From Halichondria panicea (taxonomy: Eukaryota > Porifera > Demospongiae > Suberitida > Halichondriidae): a stretch of 64,000 bases of DNA. Numbering within the stretch: position 1 is the stretch's first letter; each line of letters begins with the position of its first letter. A program made the position numbers and the translations under genes. The notes under the pieces are model-generated. The model did no database searches, had not been told where the DNA came from, and worked only from the letters and a program-made list of their open reading frames with translations. Shown one piece after another: positions 34,901 to 47,116 of this stretch. The stretch spans positions 1,879,501-1,943,500 of the forward strand of contig NC_087390.1 of assembly GCF_963675165.1 (NCBI RefSeq), in the 5' to 3' direction.

Positions 34901-37900
34901 TTACACACACTTATAGGAGCAACACACACTTGGTAATTAAAAGTTGATCTACAGTTCAGTCTATAATTATACTGACTGGCTAGTATATAAATAGAAGGGA
35001 ATATACACAATTTAAAAAACTAAATATAGATGAAAAATAAAGTACCACCATTAAAAGCTTTCAACACTGCATTATAATTATAGCAATATTTACATATTTA
35101 TTTGTGTACAATACAGACATTATAGTACAATTACAATTAGCTTACCGATAACGCGACCAATCAGCTCGTTGTGAGCCAGTACCTTGAGGGGCACCACAGG
35201 CAGTGGATCGTGGATCCTTCTGCAAGGGGGAGGGGCAAGGGGTGGAGTCAATACTATAATAATTACTGCACTTTGAAATACAAGCGCACATTCTCATCTG
35301 ATATACTGATAAAATATCTACCATTGGGACATTTGTTGTAAATAAGCGTACGTATAGTTCGGAACTACATTACTATCAACTGAACCACATGTACTTATCA
35401 GATAACAAAATCTCAGTAACTATGGCTTCTCCAGTCCTGAAGGCACCTGACTATAATTGGGTGAACATTTCCTACAACACAGTGCCTCCGTTGGTTGACC
35501 ATAGCAGATGCCTCTGGGCAACTAAGTTGATAAGATAAGAAACTTTCACTTGTCCGCCACTATTCCACAAAACCAAAATTTATGCCCCATTGTACCAATA
35601 ATACCAAATAAATCCCACGGGTAAAGCTACGAGAGTGGTATGGGCTGTAATAAATTGGCTTGGGAACTGATTCGTATCAATCGATTGTCAAGGATAGACA
35701 AGTTAAAGGATAATTACTCCAATCCCATTGTAAATAGCTAATCTCATTGTACATGGCTCCTATTCTAACTTACTATGTTCGTATAGTCTTAGAGTGAGTA
35801 CTGAGAGAAAAATCCCCTGAAAATTTAGACCCCCAGAAGTACATTACAGACATGCGCTCATTTACTGTACAGTGTTAATGGGACATGCAATGAAGGGTCA
35901 TGTGATCAGCTGCTTACCCGGTGTCAAGGACTCCGCTGGTTACTAAGAGCTCGTGCTGCATTATCTTCATCATGTGATGGCATGCCTCAGTGCAGCACTC
36001 TGGGGGACCAATGATCGTCACGGCCTGGGGGGGGAGCGGAAGAGGGTGGTTAGGATGTGTGTGTGTGAGGTGTGAGGGTGTGGGGGAGGGGGTGTGTGAA
36101 CTAATACAATGAGCGGTCATTTATGACATCATCTAATTTAAGGGCTAGTACGTTACTATACTTCCAGGAGTGATACATGTGGAGTGTGGTTCTGTTTGAA
36201 ATATCGAAATTATTCCCGCAAGAATACCGCTGACAGCTAAGTCCTGTTGTACGCAAATAGTGACCAACTGTACTTAACATCAGGATAAAGAAAATATTCA
36301 CGGTTCAATTTTGCGGTTGACCACAATATTAAGAAAGCAATGGACCGAAGCTTTAACCTGACACAACCATCTACTGACTTCACCAGCTTTAAACTAACAA
36401 CCGCAATGAGGCATATACTGGAAGCCAACGACCCAAGGCAAACAAAAATTCAATTTCAAACACACACACGCTACATTACAATACATCACTCTAAACGATA
36501 CTTCAGGGAAGACCAAAACACACACTAACTTGAAAGCACTCTGCCACCTGGTACACTGTATCTATAAGCCACACCCCTAACTCTTCCCTGACAGACAGTA
36601 CAGATTTGCTAATTTGTAAGTGAGATAAATAACAGTTAAGGGGAAATATTGAGAGACCCAGTGACATGCATTATTTATTTATTTATTTAGTCATCCAATA
36701 CTCCAGTACTGTACCGTAGCAGCATCACAATGCAGTGGACTAACAATTTGTTGCATTGTTTACAAAACCAGTTCACAAGTAAACACAAGTACAACCACAG
36801 ACTCCATGTTGTCGCTGTTAAGCTCAAGGTACACTAATGGCGGCAGCACACTGTAGCACTATGTATACATGCAGTGAAAGTTACAGTACCAAGCATAAAC
36901 ATTTCCATGGAATTTGTACTGACATTTTTAGATTATTGTCCAAATAAACACGATAGCATGCAGAGATTGAGTTTGCTTGTAATTGAAACATCACTGAAAC
37001 ATCATTCACAATATGGGGTATCATATAGTCTAAAAAAGGTGAATTGTACAAATACAATGTTCTGAATCTCCATTATAGGGGGGAGAGTAGGTTCCAACCT
37101 TTTAAGAACCTTTTAAGAAGAGCAGCCTAACAAACCCAGCTGTGATGGACAAGCATCAACAGAGCCCGTACGAAAGTATGGAAGGAGAAGCAGCAACTAC
37201 ATCTGTGTTTGGTCTACTGAAGCCTTTACAACAGACATGAAGTGGATATTCAGCCAAGAATATATGTGTAGGATGATGGCTCAGCAACAAGCTTAGTATA
37301 ATTTGTACAGCTTATTGCTGGCTAACAGCAAATGTCATGGATACCAAATTTAGGCCTATTTTGTTGAGTTAGCACAGGCCTGAGGCTATAACAAAATATA
37401 GCATCACCAGATACATCGAGAATGATTGAGAATGATAATCATACGTATGCATGCAGTGACTATATGCACACATGCAATTATTCAAATGTTATTGAACAAA
37501 CTGCCCTTAAATACAAACATGCCAAAATGCAAGCTAACATGTATAAAGCAAATTACAATTTATTATTTACAGTAAATAGTAAATAAAAGCTGGCTAGCTT
37601 GGAAAAGAGCAGACTTCGTCCTGTCCTACTCCACATCCTGTCCTACTCCACACACTATTAATAATATTACTAATTAATTAAGAGCAAGCCAACAGGATGT
37701 AATGATCAGAGGAGGTCGGACACGAGTACCTCGATTAGGCTAAAATTGAGTTAATTAGTCACATGCAACAATGAATTTACTGTTGAATTTTGCACGTGAC
37801 AAATCAAAGCCTAATCGAGGTACCCTTGTCGTATCTCCTCTGAGAAGCAATTAATTAACTGAAATAAAGTGGCTACAACCTCAAGCTAAGGACACTCTAA

Positions 37901-40900
37901 GTCAGCTACATAACCGTACGCCCATTTCTTTCTTTGCTGCCTCATTTTGTCTACTCTTTTTTGGCTACTATAATTATACCATCATAGAATAGCACACTAT
38001 ATCATTATTATACCTGACCATTGTTTCTCAGTAGCTATAATTATGTATAGCTGTACATCAATATGACACACAGACTCACCCATACCTTCTCCGTGGTACC
38101 AAGGCTCTCTCGGCGATGAACGTCCACTCGCGCTTTTGTCAGCTGTGTGATCAGGCGGATGGTCGCCCCGTCCTTGCCGATGATCGCTCCCACCATCTCG
38201 TTGGGGACCAGGATCCTAGAGGAGAGAGGGACGGAAATATTGAAACACTGCTGCACCATGTTTAATTAGATCAGAGGTACGTAGTATAAATTAAAAAGGG
38301 GAAAACTTGCCGTGGAAATAGAAAAAAATGAGTGATTATACCTAATTTATGTCGCACCATTGGTTACCCTTAACGTAACCGAGTCGTACGATAAAAACAA
38401 GTCCAAACTATTTAATAACCGCGCTAGTGTACACATAGTACGATACTCTACTGCGGTTAATTGGTGCAGACAAAAACAGGTCCCGCACATACATACGGCC
38501 ATACACTGTACACAGAGATAAGCCTAGGAGATGGTAGTACACACATGACAGTGTCTACATTTGGAATGGCCGCTAAATCGAGTTAAAAATACAACCACGC
38601 TAATTGAGTTATTTGTACCAATCATAACAGTAGACCACTTTAAACAGCGGAATTACTCAGCCATATGGAGTTGGTGGTAAGGATACCGGTGGTGTGTGTA
38701 TCTTAACGACTTGCACTTGCAAGCCCAAGAGTAATGAAAGGAAACAGTCACTGCATGTCCTAGGCCTTCAGTTAATGGCTCTTAGAGCAGCTGAAGATAT
38801 ACACACATAAGCATACCTTCTATCTTGAGCAAGCCTAGTTAAATTTTGTCTACGAAGGAAAAAAAGTCAAAAAGGTCAAGAAAAGCTCAGAGCAAAAACT
38901 ATAGCAACTCTGTTGTAAAAGTACTTGAAGCTTTCAGCTAGCTGCCTACAATAGCCACTGCCAAACTGAATGGTTGTAATCAAGAAACAAAGTTGAATCA
39001 ATTAAGATTCCTACTGTTGAAAATTCATGAAATTTGAAATGCCAGAGAAAAGCTTTTCCACACAGTGCTTTTCTTTTGTACACTATAATTACAATGTAAG
39101 GTCAATTTTTTTTAAATACAGAGACCACACCCCCTAATAATTATACATCACGGAGTAAGAAAAGTAACTTAGAACTACCAACTACTGTAACCAAGATGCA
39201 TGGTTTTCACTTAAATTAACAATTTTAATTTGCTAAATTCGCTCATTTCGAGTGTTTACTCCACAGCAGTAAAAAACCCAGTGTTGTGAGAGTAACAAGA
39301 GTGTTTGTGTGTGGTGGGGACCAGCAAGACCTTACCACACACTTGGGGAACATTGATACCCACTTACAACTTACACTTAACTATCAAAACAGGAGATGTG
39401 AATAATTTTATATGGTCTGTCTAGGCACTTGAAGAAAGAGCTTTATCAGAAGGTGGTAGAGCCATGAATGTAGCCATGGTGAGGGCTGGTTTATAAAACA
39501 GGAGGCTTCTAGCTAAACTAAAAAAATTAATTAGTTTACTAATTAGAGTCTTGATTAACCTTTAATTAGCATGTTAGCAGTAGATTTAATTAAACCCAAG
39601 TAATAATATAGAAGCATGCCTTTTCATGCACAGTGTCACCATACATGGCCTCAAGGTGGTGGTCACCACTTATTCAAATGTTAGATTGCACCTCAATACA
39701 TAGTGAATACACCCAAACCACGCAGTAAAGGGTGCAATCAGATGCAGCTAGCAAGCTATAGCTCTACTAGAGACAGGGCAACAAAGAAGGAGAGAGAGGG
39801 GAGAGTATCGTCATAATTATAAGCATTCCTCTCACCTCAGTGGGAAGTCAGAGTTCTTGGAGGGTGAGTTGGAGAGGCCGGGGGATCCTTTACGCATGGT
39901 GGTGTTGGCGGGGGAGATGGTTCGCATTGTCGTGACACCACCGTCTACGTACGTCACCTGGTGAGGGAGGAAAGGGTTAAATAATTAATTAGAAGGTTAG
40001 AGCATACAGATTGAGGATGATGAAAAATGGCTTCGAAATACTAAACAGGGAAATTATGATGCAAAAGTGAACTAACAGGAAGGCGCATGGTTTGAACTAC
40101 AAAGCCTGATGAATGACCACTGATATGACCTTAGGATTGTCTCTGAGTATTTACACCAGTGAGTTAGAGCAATAATCTTGAGACTAATGACACCACACGC
40201 TGGTGGCTGAGCAAGCAGGACACAACATGACCAGCCCAACTCAGACAGTCCACTATCACATTTGCCCTTATCTCAACAGAGTAGCTAATTGACCACTGTT
40301 ACCAGGGCAACCAAGTCCCGGCAGTATTACTAAGAAAAAGTTGACCTTATTTTGGGTTAACAGGAGGAGCATTTTTGTGTCCAATTATCCTCTTTGAAAA
40401 TCAGCATTTTATCACATAATTAGAAGCTCAATCTCAACTTATCTTATCATTAATTTTTATAGTTTCCGAACTTCTAAAATCATTTGATAATTAAAAGTTT
40501 TGCAATAATTTATATTACATCTGAGACAGATACTGTAGTATCACTAACTTCTTTAATACGCATGCCTTGCATCTGATCCTGAATCACCTATTGTGTCATG
40601 CTGGGATCCTATTTCAAAGTACAATGGTGGCCACAACTATACCTATATGCAGACTAATATAGACAGTTTATGGGCTGCCATGCTCCAGAGTGGTGGTCTA
40701 ATTTAAGACATGAGCAGCTGCATCAGCTAAGTGTTAAGTGGTTAATTGCTGGCCTCTTGCCTGCTGACCCAACTTCGTTAACAACCTCGTTAACACCCAA
40801 GCTTTAAAAAATGTGCTTGGATCAAGATACCCAAATTGAAATAAACTGCTCACAGCTATTAATGTACGTACCCAAAAGTTTGGTATCTGCAATGACATTC

Positions 40901-43900
40901 AGAAATCTTCAACTAACCAAAAATGGGCAGGAAAATGAAGGAATTAAAGATTTAAGAGGGGCAGTAAACTACATATAAATATGAATTTCATGTTAACTAC
41001 ATACTGACAGTAGCTAGAAGCATTGTATTGACTATAATTGAGCCAGAAAAAAAAAGCATAAAATAATTAAAAAGGGTACACATAGGAGCTGAACACCTCT
41101 GAACTGGACCAGCCAGTGATGACTCAATACAACACTCAAAAGTGCAAGTCATGTTGTGGGTGAAGGTGTTGTGCCACATTATAGTGTTGAGCTTAGGTAG
41201 GGCTAACACAGGAGGCAGGTTAACACCAACCACACACCAACCCCCCCTGCTGAAGAGTTGTCTAACAATGACATTGTATATATACTAGCTTTTAGGCCAA
41301 AACTATTCGGCTGCAGGGGATGGAAGTAGTTGGTATAACTATAGCTTATATTACACACTCACCCTTGGAGAGTGATCACTAATGCCTTCACCAAAGTAGC
41401 CAGCAGCTCTGAGAAAAGAAAAGAAAGCAGACAGTTGATGTGAGAATATTCGTGCATATTAATTAAGAGCTAGTGTTCAGACACACAAACGCTTGAGTGT
41501 TGTTGGATAAACGTACTTTTGAGCTTGTTCCTGCGTCTCATAGGTAATGACAACCTTGCGAATGCCATACTCTCCTGTGAGTGAGAAAAATCGAATTAAT
41601 TATGAAAACATGCAGAAACAGGATGATAATTTTACCACAATACTATACTACTAGCATGCATGTAATGGTTGTGTATATATGTACCTTCTTCTATCTCCAT
41701 CTTGTGCACTTGTCCTAGTTGAGTGAACATTCCTTCCAGATTCTGCAAGACACAAAATGCTATGGTAACGCACACTGATACTAGAGCCAGCAGACAAGGT
41801 ACAGCTGCAGTAGTATGCATATAAGATAGCCTTTTAATGCACAGCTACGATATAATTATACTCAAACATTGACTAGCGTTCAAAAGACAATTTCTCACTG
41901 CACACTTCAGCTAGACAATAACTAAAGCAGCTACTACTATTCTCTGAGTGTCTTGCTAAATAAAGAGTGGAGCCATTATCCATCTCACAATACCCACTGT
42001 GTAAAACCATGGCCCAGAACACATACAAGCTAATCAACTAGCGTAACCAACAGGATTGCCCAGGGCCACAAGTTACAACTAAGCACCAAATTTGCTGGTT
42101 GAGTATCTAAGCAGAGTGACCATCATGCCAGGCAAGTTATTGCAGCTGTGCTTATATTATATATAAGAATCCTTTCTTGTGGGCTGTAGCTAGTGACTTA
42201 GGTATAGCAAGCTATCATAGTGGTGATGTGAATTGCGTAACTAAGGGTATTCAGGGCATGGGTTTTAAAATGTGAATCACATGAGATAAGAAAATGTGTT
42301 GAAAGGAATGAATTCGATCACTTGCTAGGGAGGTCAGGAAAATTTATCGAATGAATTTGAGTGCGGATTGTGAATGTATCCATTCCTCAGATCCAACAGA
42401 TTGTCAGTTAATGAATAGCTAACTAGTTTGAGTCATATGACTTAAAATAATTATTATATTGAGCTGAAATTCATTTAAATGCCTGCAAAGAAGCGTTGTA
42501 TAGGAAGTTACCGACACTTGCAAAATGTTAATTTGGCAAAAGCCTAGTATAATAATCTCATACAGTGAAAGCACAAAACTATTTTAATTAGCAAATGACT
42601 TGTATTTTGTGCACATTATATGCAATTTCTACACCCACAGGTAAGTTATCAGAGGTGCATGTCAGAATGAACACTTTGCTGGAATGAATGAATGAGTAGC
42701 TAGAGAGAGAGATAGAGTTTCAATGACGACAGACATGCAGTGATAACTTGTCTGGGCTCAACGGGTTACTGCCACTATATCAACTATGGTGGTCAGAGGG
42801 AGATAAGATGTTGGATGGCTTCTAAATTGTCAGCTAGCCTGCCGATGGATGCTTCCTTTCAAGGTCACCCCACTCTCTATCAACTATTGTACTAATTTCT
42901 TGACTAATTTATAATAATTGTGCAAAAATATGCAATTCTACTACTGTAACAAGTCTTTACTATGCAAGAGATGGCTATAGAGCTTGTTCTGAGCTTTCTA
43001 ATGCACTTCTAGTTTAAAACAACAACAGATACATCAACAGCATACACCATTAAACATTGTATTATAGCAATTATGCACACATACATGTAAAGGAATGAAT
43101 GATTAAATGTACTTTACCATTCTACAGATTAAGTAAACTCCGGTGCTCATTCCAGCTACACTGGACACGATAGACTACATTACGTTGCAGTGCATGCATT
43201 GCGAGATCACATTAATTACGGCTGTACTTTGGAATTCCACTATTAGTGGCAACATTACACGGCAGAGTGACTCAGATATTAATTTTCCGCAACAGCTTTC
43301 TTACCTGCACCGTCAGATGAGGGGGTATCTCGGTCACCTCTACTCTGCCACACGGAGACTTGCGTCTGGGAATAAGAGAACTTCAATTGCATACTCAAAG
43401 ATAGATGGACAGATATTATAACAACGAATGGAAACAAAAAATAACCCTAGAACGTGACTATGAGAGACTCTCAGAATATCCGCACCCTCAAACTAAGTAT
43501 ACTTCCTTTATATCACAACATTGCATCACCAGAGATGAGCTAAAAAGAGGTTTTTGGGCAACAAGCCACAAGCCTACTCTGCATCTTTTTACTGGGGTGG
43601 TTTACAAGATATTGGATTATGGCTGAATGTTGTGCAACATGTGGCCATGACTAATAGTAAACCTGACAGCCACAGCTCTGCATAGCCATGCAGAATAATA
43701 CTCTAATGGTGGACATGTGGAGAGTCGCCATGGCTTGCTCACAACCTTAATTTCATTTCATTTCCCCTGCATGCAAACATTTCTATGAAGACAACTTAAC
43801 TTAATTTAAGCTGCAGCCCTGCTTGCATGCAACGCAACAAAACAATTATTGAGATATTCAGTAGACATCATTCTACAAGGGCAATCATTCTCACCTGGCA

Positions 43901-44715
43901 CTAGGTCTTTGCTGATGAGCTGGTTCCACTATCATGGGGTGACCTAGAATGTCCGAGCCTGCATGGCAAATAAAATGATATGAAATATTTATGGTAGAAA
44001 GAGTCGACAGATTAAATGGCAATGCAACGAACTTCGAAAATATTACAGTAGAATAATAATGCTTATAAAGCAAATCTGATAAAAATAAACATGAAGTTAT
44101 TATTAATGGATGAGTATTGACAGCATTTAGCGTGCATGGCTGCAGAAGCTTGTGACAGGGTATGGCTAGCTGCAAGAAACTGCAGGCTCAACACATGTGC
44201 ACTTATCACTCTAAGTGAAAGCTACCCAGCAATGCACGACACTATTAGCATAGCTATAGAACTTAGCTAGAACTAGAAAACTGCAGCAGACATGAATACG
44301 AAATATGCAAAGTGGGGGGGTGCAATGTTGTTGGCTAGCTACAACCATAACTACAACCAAACTTGTAGTACGCATACAACACTTATAGACCTAAAAAGTA
44401 AAGCAAATCCCCTATAGCAGGTCTTCTGCAGTTATTACATGATTCACCTACTGCTGTAGTATAATATGCTAAAGCTCAAGCACTGCATGCATGTACAGGA
44501 GCCACATCACCAAGCAACAGTGCTGCAGGACAGGTCACTTCCTCACCATTCAGTTCTCTCATGGCCTCATCTGCAGACACTGGATTGTCAAGCTCCACAA
44601 ATGCATAGCCATTCTTCATGAGTACTTCTCTAACAGTCCCATACCGTCCAAATAATGATTTGATGCTCTTTTCGTCTCCTTCTGTAGATAGATTGCCAAC
44701 ATACAATTGAGTCAT
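28974..44715 (-). CDS. IGF2BP: IGF2BP/IMP-like RNA-binding protein, 15 coding exons
   Basis: The family binds mRNAs and controls their localisation, stability and translation in cytoplasmic granules. Coding exons in transcript order are 44715-44547, 43958-43895, 43365-43305, 41742-41685, 41574-41517, 41408-41363, 39957-39836, 38215-38086, 36024-35918, 35219-35146, 34042-33979, 32446-32302, 32083-30815, 29991-29923 and 29075-28974. They total 2538 nt (845 aa). RRM1 is 1-77 (QLYVGNLS and NGYAFVEL motifs). A weak second RRM is 78-155 (IPPHLTVQ). KH1 is about 191-262 with GKDG and KH2 about 277-350 with GKGG, the latter motif split by an intron. Residues 367-789 come from one 1269-nt exon rich in Gly, Asn, Met, Pro and Ser, with poly-Pro and poly-Gln runs. 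KH3 and KH4 of vertebrate IGF2BPs are absent. The last exon has a possible donor (CTC|GTGAGT near 28990), so the C terminus is uncertain. Confidence 0.88.
32447..32655 (-). repeat. G-rich minisatellite abutting an IGF2BP splice acceptor
   Basis: Diverged units of about 40 bp alternate a GAGAGAGGGGGG block with TAATGATTAGT or ATTAGTGCAAG on the plus strand. On the transcript strand the array is strongly C/T-rich, so it forms an extended polypyrimidine region immediately before the exon starting at 32446. Confidence 0.85.
34404..34546. mobile_element. MITE with TAGCGGGT ends, 143 bp
   Basis: Inverted ends of about 18 bp (left TAGCGGGTAATTTTCGTT; the right end is its near reverse complement) are flanked by TA. 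It lies in an IGF2BP intron. A diverged relative is at 46141-46324, with a shared GCTCAG..ATAGTGACGT core. Confidence 0.7.
37706..37843. mobile_element. Small palindromic MITE, 138 bp
   Basis: Terminal inverted repeats of about 36 bp with several mismatches share TCAGAGGAG at the tips and GTACCTCGATTAGGCT inside. It lies in an IGF2BP intron, has no coding capacity, and shows no clear target duplication. Confidence 0.7.
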
Positions 44716-44763
44716 GGTTGATCTGATTGACGAGTGCAGACTAAATTTCTTCGAGCTGTGCAA

Positions 44764-47116
44764 CCTAGCTAGCTATCAATAGAGCTAGTAACAGTTTGTC
44801 CTATAAATCTGAAGCTTTAAACCAGAGTTCTTTTCAGGGGCGTGTCTGGCACCTAATCAACCACGACAGGAAGCAAACAGGTCATGAATATGATTATACG
44901 CTAAAGCTGCACATGCGCACTAAGGAACAAGCTTGCCATGACTTGTGTTGCACAATACTGCAAGTACTAAATTATTATCTTTTCTTGGAGGAGGCTAGAA
45001 GCCATTTTGAACACACAACAGCCATGCCCCAATAATGGAGTACAAAATGACGAAAAGACAGTGGTTAAAGCAAACAGATACAACCTATTAAATAAGGAAA
45101 AGCAATAAAGTATATTGCAAACTCAGTTTATTTCAATCTGGTCTGAATGATGCTTTGTTACATAACCAAGAATGTTGCTAGCTGAGGACTGAGGAACATA
45201 CATAAAGAGTCTACTTTCACTTGCCTTCGAAGAATATTTGGTCTCTAATATACTAGCCTCGTCCCGGCCGAGTTGTCTCTAAAATAACGCTAAGGTCGCC
45301 AACTATTTTTTCCCTTCCTTGAAATGAGGCTACTAACCTACCAGCTTGCAGATATAAGCCTATAATTATAGTACACGTGCATGCAATGTATCAAAGCGTG
45401 TTCTATCTGCATCCAATAGTCTTCTATACTGCAGATCAATTAACAAAAACCTTATGCAATAAAATAAAAGCCTAGTGCAATAATAAGGAATAAAAGAGAT
45501 CAAAGATATAGTAGTGGGCTGATGTACGCTTTTGTGAGTAGAGCAAGCACCACCTCATGCTGACCAGAGACTGTTTTTACACAAGCTATTGTCTGGGAAC
45601 TTTGCACAAACACCGCAACTAGCTCAACCACAGAGTAACCTCATTCTATAGTCCCATAATACTAAATATTAAATACATGTGTGAGATACAATTTAATATG
45701 TGGCAGCAATGTGCTAATTAAAGATATCTAGAACAATTACCTAATAATTGGTTAATGAGCTAATTTCAAGCCAATTACCTAATTCCATTGTTCTGCCTTA
45801 GTTAGTGCATGGACACATACCTTCACACTAGCAGGACCAAATAATGGCAGACACATGCTTTTTAAATGATTTTCTAGAGTCCCTCCTTTAGTAAACCACG
45901 GTGGTAATGGCAATACAAGCTTTGGTAGGGATTGTACAAATATAGACCACATAACATGTGCATAACACAGTCTGAAAACGCTTCTATAAAAAGAAATTGA
46001 CATCATGCATGAATGCAATAATTATTATAGGGACACTATAAAAGATAAAAGTTCAAAAAGTTAAAGTTATAGGTTGATTAATAACAACAACTTGATGCAG
46101 CATGTACTTACACATAGACCTACATAGCTACTTACACGTATAGCAGGTAATTTTCGTTGGTGCAAATTTTGTATGAACTACCAATAAGTTAATGTTCGTA
46201 TTTCCATATTTGTACAGCTCAGATCAGAATAGTGACGTAAACATTAATAATTTCGCATTTTAATTACATTTAATGCTTTAATACGAAAAATACAAAAATT
46301 TGGACCATATGAAAATAACCTGCTCTAAGATATACATGCAGAAACCAAAGACCAAAAAAGTGGAAAAATCCAACGAGAGCTCATGTTAAGTGTTAATGCA
46401 GTGTCTAAGAAATGCGCCTTATCTTTAAAATATGACACCTACTCTGGTCTCATCTCCACTGCAACAGTCTTGATTCACTCCTGCAGAACCGTTATTATCA
46501 CATTTTATTGTACTACCAAAAATTCCCATTACAAATGTGGCAGCATGCCTGGTCAAGGTTGCAAGTGCCAGCAATAGGGTGTTGTGAATACAGTGGTTGT
46601 CTGAGTGTCTGTTTGGTGTTTGGTCACTCTGTTGAGGTTTCAAACTGTGCTGGGGAGGATGTCACATGTCACATCATAGATAAGGGACGACAGGAATGGT
46701 GAGCAGAGAGGAGGCTAGGCAGAGTACAAGGCCACATCCACAATAGAGAAGTCCTCCGCAGTGGTACCTGAGAATGAGGAACACATCATCTCGATGACAT
46801 GCACGAACAACAACAGTCAACAAAATAACTGCCCTACTAAGAACTAATGTTGTAAACGTGGTGTGCAATTTATATAATTATAACTCACCCAAAAAAAGTG
46901 ATGTGAAAAATGAGCCAGAATCCAGAATCATTCTTCTTCTGGTAAAGGCAGCCAAAAGGCAATTATTGGCGGCGTTTATTCGGGCAACATTAATTCTTGC
47001 ACAATCGAGGTCCTCCCCTTTTTTTGCATACCCTGCACTTGCACATGACCATGAATTTGATTCTAGTGACAATTTGTCCTACTAGCTATATACTAGCTCT
47101 AAGCTGAGCTCTGAAG
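44764..47116. other. Divergent intergenic region between IGF2BP-like and RTK A
   Basis: The two genes diverge from this 2.4-kb stretch, so both promoters should be here. I see no gene. It contains the MITE at 46141-46324; short frames near 46.4-46.9 kb have no recognisable domain. The sequence just before RTK A is AT-rich, without a clear TATA box at a canonical distance. Confidence 0.5.
46141..46324. mobile_element. MITE related to the 34404 element
   Basis: The left end TAGCAGGTAATTTTCGTTGG and a degraded complementary right end enclose a sequence sharing CAGCTCAG and ATAGTGACGT with the 34404 copy. Confidence 0.6.

Noticed and set aside
36025..36090. G/T-rich tract as a regulatory quadruplex
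   Set aside because: It is a simple GT/G-rich low-complexity run before an acceptor. Nothing beyond composition supports a special role.
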